Part shown: piece after piece, positions 28,932 through 37,852 of the stretch
Position numbering within the stretch: position 1 is the first letter of the stretch
Layout: each line of letters begins with the position of its first letter
Source of the DNA: Cognatundibacterium rivi
GTDB lineage: Bacteria > Pseudomonadota > Gammaproteobacteria > Burkholderiales > Burkholderiaceae_D
Length of the DNA: 64,000 bases
Assembly: GCF_018139565.1 (NCBI RefSeq)
Contig: NZ_JAGSPK010000001.1
Location: forward strand, 248,001 to 312,000
Reading direction: 5' to 3'
Position numbers and translations under genes: made by a program
Notes under the pieces: generated by a model
The model's input: only the letters and a program-made list of their open reading frames with translations
Told to the model about the DNA's origin: nothing
Database searches by the model: none

Positions 28932-30686
28932 ATGTCGTTTTTTTATGATCTGAAAATATCTGTCAAGCTCTTAATCAGTTCGCTCTGTTTGTTGTTGATC
29001 ACAATTTTCATCGGCATTTTTTCTGTGACTGAACTTGCGCAGGTCAACACAGCAGCCAGAGACCTGGGGGAGAACTGGATGCCCAGCGTCAAAGCGGCGA
29101 TGGGCATCAAGGAACGTGTCTCGCGCATACGTTCGCAAGAGGCGCAAATGGTGTTTGCCGAAAATCCTGAGGAAGTTGAAAAATACATTACCAGAACAAA
29201 GGAAGCGATTAGCGGATTGCGCGAGATCGAAGCGGATTACAGCCGCATGATGACGAGTGCGGCAGAGAAGGCAAATTACGATGAATATGTAAAGCTGATG
29301 GCGGGCTATTTGCAGATCACCGATAAGATGATTGCCGCTGCCAAAGCCGGCAATCAGACTGAGGCCGTCAGCCTGCTACGCACGGCCTCATCGAAAGCGA
29401 ATACGCTGTTGCGTGATCATGTCGATAAGATGGTGAAAATTCAGTCTGACGGCGGCATCGCTGCGTACGAACATAGCACGCAGGTGTATGAAACGGCTCG
29501 CTCGCTGATTTTAGTCGCGCTGGCAATCTGTGTTGTACTGGGGTTGGCATTGTCTTTCTGGATCGCCCGTCTGGTATCGCGACCACTGATGAATGCGGTA
29601 AAAGTCGCGCAGACGGTTGCGTCTGGCGACCTGACCAGTCACATTGAAGCCAGCAGTAAAGACGAAACCGGTATGTTGTTGCAAGCCTTAAAAGACATGA
29701 ACGACAACTTGCTGAAGGTGGTCAGCGAAGTGCGGCAGGGAACGGATCACATCACCATTGCTGCGACAGAAATCGCGCAAGGCAATCTGGATTTGTCGGG
29801 GCGTACCGAAAGTCAGGCGAGTTCGCTCGAAGAAACCGCGTCCTCCATGGAAGAAATCACTTCAACGATTCACCACAATGCAGACAATGCGCGCCAGGCG
29901 AATCAGTTATCGGATTCCGCTTCGGCCGTGGCGCAAAGAGGCGGCGACGTGGTTTCGCAAGTGGTGCAGACCATGGGGTCGATCAACGAGTCCTCACGCA
30001 AGATCGTCGACATCATCGGCGTGATTGATGGCATCGCGTTTCAGACGAATATTCTCGCGCTCAATGCTGCGGTGGAAGCGGCGCGCGCCGGTGAGCAGGG
30101 GCGCGGCTTTGCGGTGGTCGCGTCGGAAGTGCGCAATCTGGCGCAACGGTCTGCCAGTGCGGCGAAAGAAATCAAAGAGCTGATCAATGATTCTGTCGAT
30201 AAAGTCGCACAAGGTACGCGGCTGGTGGATCAGGCGGGCGACACGATGACCGAAGTGGTGGCCAGTGTGCGGCGCGTCAGCGACATGATCAGTGAGATTA
30301 CGGCAGCCGGTCAGGAACAAAGTGCTGGTATCGCGCAGATCAATGACGCGATTACCAATATGGATACGCTGACGCAGCAAAATGCGGCGCTGGTCGAAGA
30401 AGCCGCCGCTGCCGCTGCCGGATTGCAGGGGCAGGCCGAAAAACTCAGCAGTGTCGTCAGCGTGTTCAAATTAGATCAGAGTCAGACGGCGGCGCCGAAC
30501 GCATCTGCGCTGCTGGTCAATCGCAATACCGCCGATGCGGCAAAAAGGACGATGGCAAAGCCGGGCAAAAAGGAAGTGCACAGCACGGCCATCAAACCTG
30601 CGCCAGCCAGTCTCAGGCAAAGTCCACAGCGAACAGCGAAAGCAGTTGAAAAAACCGGCGACACAGCAGACTGGGAAGAGTTTTGA
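28932..30686 (+). CDS. Methyl-accepting chemotaxis protein
   Basis: The 584-residue chemoreceptor has a first membrane segment at about 11-31, a four-helix-bundle periplasmic domain, a second membrane segment near 190-212, a HAMP domain, and a signalling domain with the hairpin tip [20 protein letters not shown]. The linker before the C-terminus is Ala/Lys-rich, and the last five residues are DWEEF, like the NWETF tether that recruits CheR/CheB in high-abundance receptors. No chemotaxis genes are adjacent. The ligand is unknown. Confidence 0.95.
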   Translation: MSFFYDLKISVKLLISSLCLLLITIFIGIFSVTELAQVNTAARDLGENWMPSVKAAMGIKERVSRIRSQEAQMVFAENPEEVEKYITRTKEAISGLREIEADYSRMMTSAAEKANYDEYVKLMAGYLQITDKMIAAAKAGNQTEAVSLLRTASSKANTLLRDHVDKMVKIQSDGGIAAYEHSTQVYETARSLILVALAICVVLGLALSFWIARLVSRPLMNAVKVAQTVASGDLTSHIEASSKDETGMLLQALKDMNDNLLKVVSEVRQGTDHITIAATEIAQGNLDLSGRTESQASSLEETASSMEEITSTIHHNADNARQANQLSDSASAVAQRGGDVVSQVVQTMGSINESSRKIVDIIGVIDGIAFQTNILALNAAVEAARAGEQGRGFAVVASEVRNLAQRSASAAKEIKELINDSVDKVAQGTRLVDQAGDTMTEVVASVRRVSDMISEITAAGQEQSAGIAQINDAITNMDTLTQQNAALVEEAAAAAAGLQGQAEKLSSVVSVFKLDQSQTAAPNASALLVNRNTADAAKRTMAKPGKKEVHSTAIKPAPASLRQSPQRTAKAVEKTGDTADWEEF

Positions 30687-30725
30687 TGTTGCTTGGGCTT
30701 GTACTGGCAGGCACAGCCGTAGCGT

Positions 30726-30765
30726 AAAAAAAGCAGGGTGGAGCATATACTCCCCCTGCTTTTTT
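30726..30765. terminator. Terminator after the chemoreceptor
   Basis: AGCAGGG and CCCTGCT form the stem, flanked by A and T runs, so it can work in both directions and serve the convergent clpP. Its 15-base loop contains a CATATACTCC sequence related to the 49-bp repeat just downstream. Confidence 0.85.
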
Positions 30766-30779
30766 AGTATTTACCTCTT

Positions 30780-30828
30780 ATCTCCTTATATTTAAAGGGC
30801 TTCAAAATATACTGGGGGGAGTATATTT
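30780..30828 (+). repeat. 49-bp dispersed repeat, copy 1
   Basis: This 49-bp block matches 41387-41435 (opposite strand) at 43 of 49 positions with no gaps. Its right half holds the inverted repeat AATATACT-N6-AGTATATT. It lies between the convergent chemoreceptor and clpP genes. Confidence 0.85.
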
Positions 30829-30874
30829 ACCCCCCTGAGAAGCCCGCCAACCTAAGAAATAAGATGCGCGGCAA

Positions 30875-31453
30875 TTAAGCGATGTCGCTTTGTTTGACGA
30901 TGGTGCGTGAGATCAGACCGTATTCCAGTGCTTCTTCTGCGCTCATCCAGTAATCGCGATCGATATCATTCGTCACGCGTTCCAGCGTCTGACCGGATTC
31001 ACGCGCGATCAATGCCGAGATACGTTCACGCACTTTGACGATTTCGCGCGCCTGAATCGCGATATCTGTTGCCTGCCCGCCGCAGCCGCCGCTAGGTTGA
31101 TGAATCAGGAAACGTGTGTTCGGCAGGCAGACACGGCGTTCTTTTGGCACAGACAGGAAAACGCTGACGGCAGCGCTGCCGACCCAGCCGGTACCCACCA
31201 TATTCACTGGCACATCGATGAATTTGACCATGTCGTGAATCACGTCGCCGGATTCAACATGACCGCCTGGTGAAGAGACCAGCAAAGTGATCGGGTCTTT
31301 CGACTCAGCCGCCAGCGCGATCAGGCGCTTGCTGACATCGGCCGCGAGTTTATCGTTGATCGTGCCGAAAACCAGCACGGTGCGGGATTTAAATGCTTTC
31401 TCTTCGAGGAAGGGGCTGCGTTGTACGTCGTTATTGTCTTTTTCGTCTGCCAT
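30875..31453 (-). CDS. ClpP-family serine protease subunit
   Basis: The 192-residue product is a ClpP-fold peptidase. Catalytic residues can be placed: Ser in GWVGSAAVS (canonical G-x-A-x-S region), His in FLIHQPSGG, Asp in the DIDRDYWMSAEEALEYGLI segment. The nucleophile loop GSAA differs from the usual ASMG, so it is a ClpP paralogue and not the main housekeeping ClpP, which sits beside clpX and tig elsewhere. The partner ATPase is unknown. It lies 50 bp after the M20 gene on the same strand. Confidence 0.88.
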   Translation of the reverse strand: MADEKDNNDVQRSPFLEEKAFKSRTVLVFGTINDKLAADVSKRLIALAAESKDPITLLVSSPGGHVESGDVIHDMVKFIDVPVNMVGTGWVGSAAVSVFLSVPKERRVCLPNTRFLIHQPSGGCGGQATDIAIQAREIVKVRERISALIARESGQTLERVTNDIDRDYWMSAEEALEYGLISRTIVKQSDIA

Positions 31454-31503
31454 GTGAAATCGTGTCCGGTTATGAAGGTTGAAATTGTAGCTTGTCTGCT
31501 GTC

Positions 31504-32712
31504 TCAGATGGCTGCGTCGGTGGCTTTTTTCAAGTAGGTTTCTGCCAGCCTGACCCAGTAAGTCGCGCCGATAGGCAGCAGATCATCGTTGAAATCGTAA
31601 CTGGGATTATGCAGATTGCAGGGGCCGAGGCCATGACCGGCATCGCGATGATCACCTTCGCCGTTGCCGATGAAGACGTAGCAGCCCGGTTTCGCTTGCA
31701 GCATGAACGCGAAATCTTCCGCGCCCATGGTCGGCTCGGTCTGCGCATTCACGCGCTCATTACCGACCACAGAACGCAGTACTTCTGCTGCAAATGCGGT
31801 TTCCACCGGATGGTTAATCAGTGGCGGATAATTGCGCCGGAATTCAAAATCAATCTCGGCATCGAATGCCGCCGCCGTGTGTGTCGCAATGGCGCGCATG
31901 CGTTGTTCAACCAGATCAATCATTTCGTTGCTGAAGGCCCGCACCGTGCCGACCAATTGCACATCGTCGGGAATCACATTGGTGGCGCTGCCGGCGTGAA
32001 TTTGCGTGACTGACAGCACCACTGATTCCAGCGGGCTGGCATTGCGGCTGACAATGGTTTGCCAGCTTTGCGCAATCTGTATCGCGATCATGATCGGATC
32101 TATGCCCTTATGCGGTTGCGCTGCATGTGCGCCTTTGCCTTTGACCGTGACATAAAATTCATTTGATGAAGCCATCATCGGCCCTGGTGTCACTCCGAAC
32201 GAGCCAGCGGGAATTCCCGGCCAGTTGTGCATGCCGAACACCGCTTCCATAGGATATTTTTCAAACAGGCCGTCATTGATCATCGCCGAAGCGCCGCCGC
32301 CGCCTTCTTCTGCCGGTTGGAAAATCAGATACACAGTGCCATCGAAATTACGGTGCTGCGCCAGATAATGCGCGGCACCGAGCAGCATCGCGGTATGCCC
32401 GTCATGGCCGCAGGCGTGCATTTTCCCTTCGTGCTGAGAGCGGTGCGCGAAACTGTTGATTTCCTGCATAGGCAAGGCATCCATGTCGGCGCGCAAACCA
32501 ATCGCCCGCGTACTGCTACCGTTGTTAATGATGCCGAGAACGCCGGTGCCGCCTAAACCTGTGACAACGGGAATGCCCCACTGTTGTAATTGCCGCGTGA
32601 TGACGTTGGCGGTGCGGTGTTCTTCGTAACACAGCTCGGGGTGGGCGTGAATATCGCGGCGGATTTGTTGAATTTCTGCCTGGAATTGAACAATAGGATC
32701 TATCAGTTTCAT
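31504..32712 (-). CDS. M20 family amidohydrolase (hippurate hydrolase type)
   Basis: The 402-residue metallohydrolase has the M20 motifs ACGHDGHTAMLLGAA, EEGGGGASAMI and GAEDFAFMLQAKPG, with the di-zinc ligands in place, and no signal peptide. Members cleave N-acyl amino acids or related amides. Its place beside the urate cluster suggests a link to purine-derived amides, but it is closer to HipO than to allantoate amidohydrolase AllC. The exact substrate is open. Confidence 0.9.
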   Translation of the reverse strand: MKLIDPIVQFQAEIQQIRRDIHAHPELCYEEHRTANVITRQLQQWGIPVVTGLGGTGVLGIINNGSSTRAIGLRADMDALPMQEINSFAHRSQHEGKMHACGHDGHTAMLLGAAHYLAQHRNFDGTVYLIFQPAEEGGGGASAMINDGLFEKYPMEAVFGMHNWPGIPAGSFGVTPGPMMASSNEFYVTVKGKGAHAAQPHKGIDPIMIAIQIAQSWQTIVSRNASPLESVVLSVTQIHAGSATNVIPDDVQLVGTVRAFSNEMIDLVEQRMRAIATHTAAAFDAEIDFEFRRNYPPLINHPVETAFAAEVLRSVVGNERVNAQTEPTMGAEDFAFMLQAKPGCYVFIGNGEGDHRDAGHGLGPCNLHNPSYDFNDDLLPIGATYWVRLAETYLKKATDAAI

Positions 32713-33127
32713 ACGAGTCTCCGGATCGCGTCGCTGGAGTGCTGGCTGCTATCGAAATAAATGGACTGAATCGTCAGCCGCCGCAGAACGCAATTTATTT
32801 TTTTGAGGTGTCTGTCGCTGCATAGGCTGCAGCACGCACATCAGAGAGAACGATACCAGATTCCAAAGAGGCGGGCATCAGCACCGACGTGTAATTTGAA
32901 TAAAAACAAGCAAAGTGCTCCTGAGACGTTCAGACGCCAAGGCTGCTGACTGATCCTGAGTCGGGGAAGGGTGTGTTGTGCTGATGTTTCACTCATCCGC
33001 ATGCGGTCGGAATAAGCAAACATCTTCAACGAACATTCGCAGCGCATGGTGTGCAGATATTCTTTGCGGTGATGATTGATATATCGAAAATAAAGCAGAC
33101 ATGTTTGCTGCACTGCAGTAAAGTTGC
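32713..33127. other. Gene-free region upstream of the tandem small RNAs
   Basis: No convincing protein gene is seen here. It holds the promoter of the M20 gene on its left side and the promoter of the first small RNA on its right side (TAAAGT at 33119-33124). The remainder shows no repeat I could recognise. Confidence 0.5.
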
Positions 33128-33195
33128 ACCTGTCTCCTCCAACACCTCCTAAGGTTTGGATTTAACCCGCAACCGCAAGGTCGCGGGTTTTTTTT
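33128..33195 (+). ncRNA. Anti-Shine-Dalgarno small RNA, copy 1
   Basis: The transcript is inferred to start near 33128, 3-4 bases after a -10-like TAAAGT, and to end at the terminator with stem AACCCGC/GCGGGTT and eight T. The first ~40 nt are almost identical to copy 2 (33358). It carries CTCCTCC and CACCTCCT, both complementary to ribosome-binding sites. CCAA-C-ACC and GGT-TTGG can pair to present UCCUAA in a hairpin loop. No plausible reading frame is conserved. Not matched to a named family. Confidence 0.75.
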
Positions 33196-33325
33196 GTCTT
33201 TTTTTCCGGTGAGTGCCGAAAAATTCAATAAAAGCGATAAAAAACCGGATTGGAATTTCTTCTAGGTAATTTGTTATCGTTTTCAGATATCTGATTTGTG
33301 AATGTTTGATATGCAAAAATAGTCG

Positions 33326-33354
33326 TTTGCGTATTTGTTGCGGTGCGATATAGT
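33326..33354 (+). promoter_or_regulatory. Promoter of small RNA copy 2
   Basis: TTTGCG (33326-33331), a 17-base spacer and TATAGT (33349-33354) look like a sigma-70 promoter. The -10 lies at the same distance from the shared sequence as TAAAGT does in copy 1. Confidence 0.6.
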
Positions 33355-33357
33355 TAC

Positions 33358-33421
33358 ACCTGTCTCCTCCAACACCTCCTAAGGTTTGGATTTAAGCCCG
33401 CTCTTAGCGGGCTATTTTTTT
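33358..33421 (+). ncRNA. Anti-Shine-Dalgarno small RNA, copy 2
   Basis: From ACCTGTCTCCTCC through GGTTTGGATTTAA this copy is identical to copy 1. It then diverges into a different terminator, AGCCCGC-TCTTA-GCGGGCT followed by seven T. That the body is conserved while the terminators differ in sequence but not in function indicates selection on a transcribed RNA of about 64 nt. The start-to-start distance is 230 bp. Confidence 0.75.
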
Positions 33422-33514
33422 ACCTGCGTTTTTGTTAGCACCTTTCCTCTGATGCGCGAAAAGAATAGCGCAGGGTGCGACTAATGTTGATTGAATGCGC
33501 GGTGCGTGAAATTC

Positions 33515-34009
33515 TCAGGCCAGCACCCAGCTGCCATCCAGCGTGATTTCATCGCAGTTGTGACCGTGGCCGATGCGATCCATGACGATGAAGTCGCTGA
33601 TTTTATGCAGGGCGATCAAAGGATGATGCCAGACACCTTTGGCGTAGTTCACGCCTTGCAAGCCTTTGCACAGAAATGCCTGCATCTTGTTTTCATCAAA
33701 TTCCCCCGCCGGTGCGACCACCACCAGATATTCGTCTGCCTCATTTTGTGTCAGCGGCACGAAGGCCTGACTGCCGAGCGGGTGCCTTTCCATAATGGTG
33801 ATTGGCAGCGGTAACTGACGTGGCTGCGCGCGAAACAAGCTGAGTATAGTTTGCCCATTTTCGCTATGCGTATCAGCGCAGGCGAGGGCATGAAAACGTT
33901 CGGTTGTGCCCTGATTAATTGGGTAATGGTGCGCGCCGTCCGTCATGATGACTTCGCCAAACGGCGCAAACGCCGCCCGTGTCAGGGGGGAAATACAAAG
34001 TTTTTTCAT
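33515..34009 (-). CDS. allA: Ureidoglycolate lyase
   Basis: AllA splits ureidoglycolate into glyoxylate and urea. The 164-residue product begins with the family pattern [16 protein letters not shown] and has [13 protein letters not shown] and [10 protein letters not shown], which form the conserved cupin-like core. It is the last step of the pathway encoded by the neighbouring genes and lies 30 bp after alc on the same strand. Confidence 0.95.
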   Translation of the reverse strand: MKKLCISPLTRAAFAPFGEVIMTDGAHHYPINQGTTERFHALACADTHSENGQTILSLFRAQPRQLPLPITIMERHPLGSQAFVPLTQNEADEYLVVVAPAGEFDENKMQAFLCKGLQGVNYAKGVWHHPLIALHKISDFIVMDRIGHGHNCDEITLDGSWVLA

Positions 34010-34039
34010 GTCGTTGGCGGCGTAATTTTATGAAAATTA

Positions 34040-35050
34040 TCAGGCGATTTTACTGAACAGGCGCAAACGCGAGACACCGCCGTCCGGGAAAATATTCAGA
34101 CGAATATGCGTGATCGCCCCCAACGATTGCAGCTCTTCTGCAAAATAATGCTGATGATCCATCTGCAGTTTTTGTTGCGGTAATAGCGTAGGCCAGAACA
34201 TCGATTGCGTGATCAGCGAAGTGTCGGTGCCACCTGCCATCGACGCTGCCTGTATCGAGCAGCTGTCGGGATAGTTGCCTTTGAAATGGCAGGTATCGAC
34301 TTCGATTTTTTGCACGATCCCGGCATGGGCCAGCGCGATGATGCACCAGTCATTGCCAGGCTCGCGCCGGCGTCGCGTTTCCCAGCCGTCGCCCATATTC
34401 ACGCCGCGCCCCGGCATCAGCAGATTGGATGCCAGCCCGAAATGCTGGTTGTTTGTCGCTACTACATAACCGCCGTTTTCCATCGCGATCAGATCGTGTA
34501 GCGCATGCGGATCGGTGTTGGCCCAATCGTTGACCGGCTGTGCATACACGCGCAAACGAGCGACGCCGCCATCCGGATAAATGTTCAGGCGCAGGTGGCT
34601 GAATATTTGTGTGCTCTGAATATCGTGGTAATGATGGCTGTTGCCTTGCAGGTTCACAGACGGTAATACTTCTTGCCATACCGTGTTCGCATCTGGCTCG
34701 CCACTGGCGAGAAATACGCCTTCAATCGCCGCAGCCGGCGGGTAATTACCAGTGAAATGGCTGGTGTCAATATCGACACCTTTGAGTATCCCGGCGCGGC
34801 CGAGTTTCAGTATGCACCAGTCATGGCCATTCACCCGTTTGCGACGGGATTCCCAGCCATCCATCCATTTGCCGTTGGTATCGTACTTGCCGGGAATGAA
34901 GACAGCGGGTTCAGGATTGAGCATGCGCGCCATCTCGGCAAAAAAATCATCGCTGCAGGCCAGTGTTTTTGCGCCCAGCCGCGGATCTGCGAGATTCGGA
35001 TAGCGACGGGTAAATTCAGGAGCATTCGGGTCGAGTGTGATGATGGCCAT
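34040..35050 (-). CDS. alc: Allantoicase
   Basis: Allantoicase converts allantoate to ureidoglycolate and urea. The 336-residue product is made of two repeats of the same jelly-roll domain: each has W-E-[ST]-R-R-[KR]-R, NDWCI/HDWCI, a VDIDT or VEVDT strand, HF-x-GNYP, and RLNI[YF]PDGGV at its end. It lies between puuD and allA in a minus-strand run. Confidence 0.96.
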   Translation of the reverse strand: MAIITLDPNAPEFTRRYPNLADPRLGAKTLACSDDFFAEMARMLNPEPAVFIPGKYDTNGKWMDGWESRRKRVNGHDWCILKLGRAGILKGVDIDTSHFTGNYPPAAAIEGVFLASGEPDANTVWQEVLPSVNLQGNSHHYHDIQSTQIFSHLRLNIYPDGGVARLRVYAQPVNDWANTDPHALHDLIAMENGGYVVATNNQHFGLASNLLMPGRGVNMGDGWETRRRREPGNDWCIIALAHAGIVQKIEVDTCHFKGNYPDSCSIQAASMAGGTDTSLITQSMFWPTLLPQQKLQMDHQHYFAEELQSLGAITHIRLNIFPDGGVSRLRLFSKIA

Positions 35051-35078
35051 AGTATGTCTTTCTCGATTACTTTCTTGA

Positions 35079-36284
35079 TTATTTTGCGGCAGCAGTATTT
35101 GCCGCGCCGTTTTCTACCCAGCGCGCGATGACAGCGCGTTCGTCGTCGGTGATGTGCGTCAGATTCCCCAGTGGCATCAGCTTTTGTTGTACCACTTGCT
35201 GATAAATCAGTTGCGATGCCGCCCTGATCTGCTCAGGTTTATCGAGCATTAGTCCTTTGGCAGGAAATTCCATCAGGCTCGGGTGCTCTGCATGACATTG
35301 TATGCAGCGTGCTTGTACCACTTGCTGAACCTGGGCAAACTGCGCTGCCGGCGATTCTTTTGTACTGCTGACAGGCGCGGATTTTGGTGCCATCCACGCC
35401 GCCAGCGCAGCAAGTATGACGATTGCCAGCAACGGATAGACGGGGCTGGTTTTGCCTTTATGACGCAGGATAAAAAATTGTCGTACCAGTACGCCGACAA
35501 TCATGATCAAGACCAGCACCAGCCAGTTTTGTGCGTGGTTATACGTCATGCTGTAATGATTCGACAGCATCGCAAACAAGACCGGCAGCGTGAAGTAGGT
35601 GTTGTGCACACTGCGTTGTTTGCCGCGCTGACCGTGCACCGGATCAACCGGGGCTCCGGCTTTCATCGCCGCCACGACTTTGCGCTGTCCCGGAATAATC
35701 CAGAAAAACACGTTGGCACTCATGATGGTGGCGATCATCGCGCCGGTAATCAGAAATGCAGCGCGACCGGAAAATAAATGGCAGGCAGCCCAGGCGGCGG
35801 CGATGACGTAAGCGACAATCAATGCCGACAACAGCTTTTCATTCTTGCCGAATAAGCGACACAACAAGTCATACACCAGCCAGCCGAGTGCCAGAAAACC
35901 TAAGGCTGCTGCAATTGCGACGGCAGGCGTCAGGTTGGCAACCGATGGGTCGATCAGATAAGTGCGCGCATTAAAAATATATACCAGCAAAAACAGGCTG
36001 AATCCCGACAGCCAGGTGCTGTAAGACTCCCAGTAAAACCAGTGCAGATGCTCCGGCAATTTCGGCGGGGCACCCAGATATTTTTGTGGGTTGTAAAAGC
36101 CGCCGCCATGTACCGCCCATAATTCACCGCCGACACCTTGCGCCCGGAGTTGCGGATCACCAGGTGCAGTCAGATGGTTGTCGAGCCAGACGAAATAAAA
36201 AGATGAACCTATCCAGGCAATCGCAACGATGACATGCAGCCAGCGCAGCAACAGATTGGCCCAGTCGAATAAATATGCTTCCAT
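35079..36284 (-). CDS. puuD: Membrane urate hydroxylase (urate oxidase with cytochrome c domain)
   Basis: PuuD oxidises urate to 5-hydroxyisourate. Start 36284 ([15 protein letters not shown]) follows AGGA; a further upstream start would lie in a repeat element. The 401-residue product has about eight membrane segments in an N-terminal DUF989-like domain ([17 protein letters not shown]) and a C-terminal cytochrome c domain with the haem motif CIQCH, so electrons can pass to the respiratory chain without forming peroxide. It heads the puuD-alc-allA run. Confidence 0.93.
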   Translation of the reverse strand: MEAYLFDWANLLLRWLHVIVAIAWIGSSFYFVWLDNHLTAPGDPQLRAQGVGGELWAVHGGGFYNPQKYLGAPPKLPEHLHWFYWESYSTWLSGFSLFLLVYIFNARTYLIDPSVANLTPAVAIAAALGFLALGWLVYDLLCRLFGKNEKLLSALIVAYVIAAAWAACHLFSGRAAFLITGAMIATIMSANVFFWIIPGQRKVVAAMKAGAPVDPVHGQRGKQRSVHNTYFTLPVLFAMLSNHYSMTYNHAQNWLVLVLIMIVGVLVRQFFILRHKGKTSPVYPLLAIVILAALAAWMAPKSAPVSSTKESPAAQFAQVQQVVQARCIQCHAEHPSLMEFPAKGLMLDKPEQIRAASQLIYQQVVQQKLMPLGNLTHITDDERAVIARWVENGAANTAAAK

Positions 36285-36295
36285 TTTTTTCCTAT

Positions 36296-36396
36296 AGGAC
36301 TGACGCAAAATCGCCCCAGCGGCGTTATGGCTCCTAGCCGTACTATTCGTACTGTCTTCGTCGCCATGCCTTGCCGGGACAAATTGCGTCAGTCCT
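36296..36396. repeat. MITE-like element with terminal inverted repeats, copy A
   Basis: This 101-bp block starts with AGGACTGACGCAA and ends with its exact reverse complement. The interior includes GTACT-atTC-GTACTGTCTTCG and GCCTTGCCGG, also present in copy B at 36847. It lies 12 bp upstream of the puuD start, between uraH and puuD, and contains no gene. It resembles a non-autonomous mobile element or a REP-like intergenic repeat. Confidence 0.85.
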
Positions 36397-36477
36397 GTCC
36401 CGGATTATTTTTCCCAGATGAAGAGGCATTATCAGCATTGCCAGGAGGCTGTTGAGTCTGCCACCTCATCTACCAAA

Positions 36478-36831
36478 TTAACTGCCGCGATAGGTCGAAT
36501 AACTCCACGGCGTTGCGACCAGGGGCACGTGGTAATGCGCCTGTGCGTCGGCAACAGAAAAGCGCAAAGTCACGATGCTCAGAAACGGTGGTTGCGGCAG
36601 ATCGGGTACCAGTCCGGCGAAATAAGTGCCGATGTCGAAATCGAGTTCGTAGGTGCCGGCTTGCATTGCATCGCCGTCGAGTAAAGGCTGATCGCAGCGG
36701 CCATCGGCATTGGTGACGCGTTCGCAAAGCAGGCTGCGTTGCTGCTGGCTGATACGATACAGCGCAACGCTTATGCCCCGCCCGGGCTTGCCGTGGGCAG
36801 TGTCGAGTACATGTGTGGTCAGGCGTCCCAT
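36478..36831 (-). CDS. uraH: 5-hydroxyisourate hydrolase
   Basis: UraH (transthyretin-like) hydrolyses 5-hydroxyisourate to OHCU. Start 36831 (MGRLTTHVLDTAHGKPG) is preceded by AGGA and gives 117 residues, the usual family length, ending in the signature STYRGS (the YRGS tetrapeptide). A longer in-frame start at 36999 would add about 56 residues encoded by the repeat copy B and the GntR operator, so it is rejected. It is divergent from the GntR gene. Confidence 0.95.
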   Translation of the reverse strand: MGRLTTHVLDTAHGKPGRGISVALYRISQQQRSLLCERVTNADGRCDQPLLDGDAMQAGTYELDFDIGTYFAGLVPDLPQPPFLSIVTLRFSVADAQAHYHVPLVATPWSYSTYRGS

Positions 36832-36846
36832 GTGTTCCTTATTCAT

Positions 36847-36956
36847 AGGACTGACGCAAAGCTGCCCCGATGGTGTTTGGCTCGCGGCAGCACCATTTGT
36901 ACTATTTGTACTGTCTTCATCACCATACCTTGCCGGCATCACTTTGCGTAAGTCTT
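36847..36956. repeat. MITE-like element with terminal inverted repeats, copy B
   Basis: This 110-bp relative of copy A starts AGGACTGACGCAAAG and ends with an imperfect complement (13 of 15 pairs). The internal GTACTGTCTTC and CCTTGCCGG are shared. It directly abuts the uraH start region and separates it from the GntR operator at 36976. Confidence 0.8.
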
Positions 36957-36975
36957 GTTTCATTGATTTGAAAAT

Positions 36976-36987
36976 ATTGTCGACAAT
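36976..36987. promoter_or_regulatory. GntR-type operator 1
   Basis: The perfect palindrome ATTGTCGACAAT, within a longer shared AATATTGTCGACAATC, lies on the uraH side of the divergent promoter. FadR-subfamily GntR proteins bind short palindromes of this type. An identical copy is 116 bp away. Confidence 0.8.
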
Positions 36988-37091
36988 CTTAATTGCCATA
37001 ATTTAAGCCTGTCAAATGAAAATAAATAAAATTGAATAAAAACAGTTATTTATGTAATTGATTGGGTAAAGGATACGACTGCATATTTAAT

Positions 37092-37103
37092 ATTGTCGAC
37101 AAT
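37092..37103. promoter_or_regulatory. GntR-type operator 2
   Basis: This is a second identical ATTGTCGACAAT palindrome, 41 bp before the gntR start. It probably overlaps the gntR-puuE-uraD promoter, so both divergent units can be controlled together. Confidence 0.8.
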
Positions 37104-37144
37104 CATGATTAAATACACCTCATTATTTCTATTTTTCATCCAGT

Positions 37145-37852
37145 ATGAATGCATCTGAAACACGTCACACATCGACACTGGCGGAGAAGGAAGAACACAT
37201 GTATCGCGATATTTACGATGCGATCATGGATCATCGTTTACCGGCACGGACCAAACTGACTGAGCAATCTCTGAGCCAGATTTACCAGATGGCCAGACAC
37301 GGGGTGCGCAAGGTACTGAGTCAGCTGGCATCGGATGGGCTGGTCGATCTGGAGCCCAACCGTGGTGCGTTTATTGCCAGCCCGGGCGAAAAAGAGGCGC
37401 AGGATATGTTTGAATTGCGCCAGACACTGGAACAGCTGGCGCTGGAAAAAGTTCTGCAACAGGCGGATGCCAGCGCGATCGCAGAACTGCGGCGCATGGT
37501 TGAACGTGAGCGGGATGCCTACGAAAGCGGCAACCGGCCGCAATGGATACGTTTGTCGGCCGATTTTCATATTGCCCTCGCGCGTCTGAGTGGCAATGAT
37601 TTACTGGTCGATATGCTGCGCCGCCTGGTATCGCGCACGACGCTGATGATTTCCAGCACGGACGTAGCGACAACGCGCCCCTGTTCCTTTGACGAGCATT
37701 TTCAGGTGCTGACGGCATTGGAGCGTCAGGATAAAAAAGCAGCCTTGCACGCAATGGCACAACATTTGCATCAGTGTGCGTGTCGCACGCCGAAAAATGC
37801 TGGCAAGGGTTTTGATTTAAAAGCCGTTCTCGGGCATTCACGGAGTCACTAA
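37145..37852 (+). CDS. GntR-family (FCD) transcriptional regulator of purine catabolism
   Basis: The 235-residue product has a winged helix (TKLTEQSLSQIYQMARHGVR, then GLVDLEPNRGAFIASP) and an all-helical FCD ligand domain with metal-binding-type histidines (FHIALARLSGN, HLHQC). It begins the gntR-puuE-uraD unit; its stop overlaps the puuE start by one base. Regulation of both arms of the urate genes is inferred from the two operators; the inducer may be a urate-pathway intermediate. Confidence 0.92.
   Translation: MNASETRHTSTLAEKEEHMYRDIYDAIMDHRLPARTKLTEQSLSQIYQMARHGVRKVLSQLASDGLVDLEPNRGAFIASPGEKEAQDMFELRQTLEQLALEKVLQQADASAIAELRRMVERERDAYESGNRPQWIRLSADFHIALARLSGNDLLVDMLRRLVSRTTLMISSTDVATTRPCSFDEHFQVLTALERQDKKAALHAMAQHLHQCACRTPKNAGKGFDLKAVLGHSRSH

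Noticed and set aside
32841..33228. Minus-strand reading frames of 79 and 90 codons across the small RNA region
   Set aside because: They read antisense through the first small RNA and its terminator, are Cys/Arg-rich and match no family I know.
33000..33421. CRISPR array, because of two repeats spaced by about 190 bp
   Set aside because: Only two copies, the spacing is far too long, and each copy has its own promoter-like sequence and terminator; no cas genes are present.
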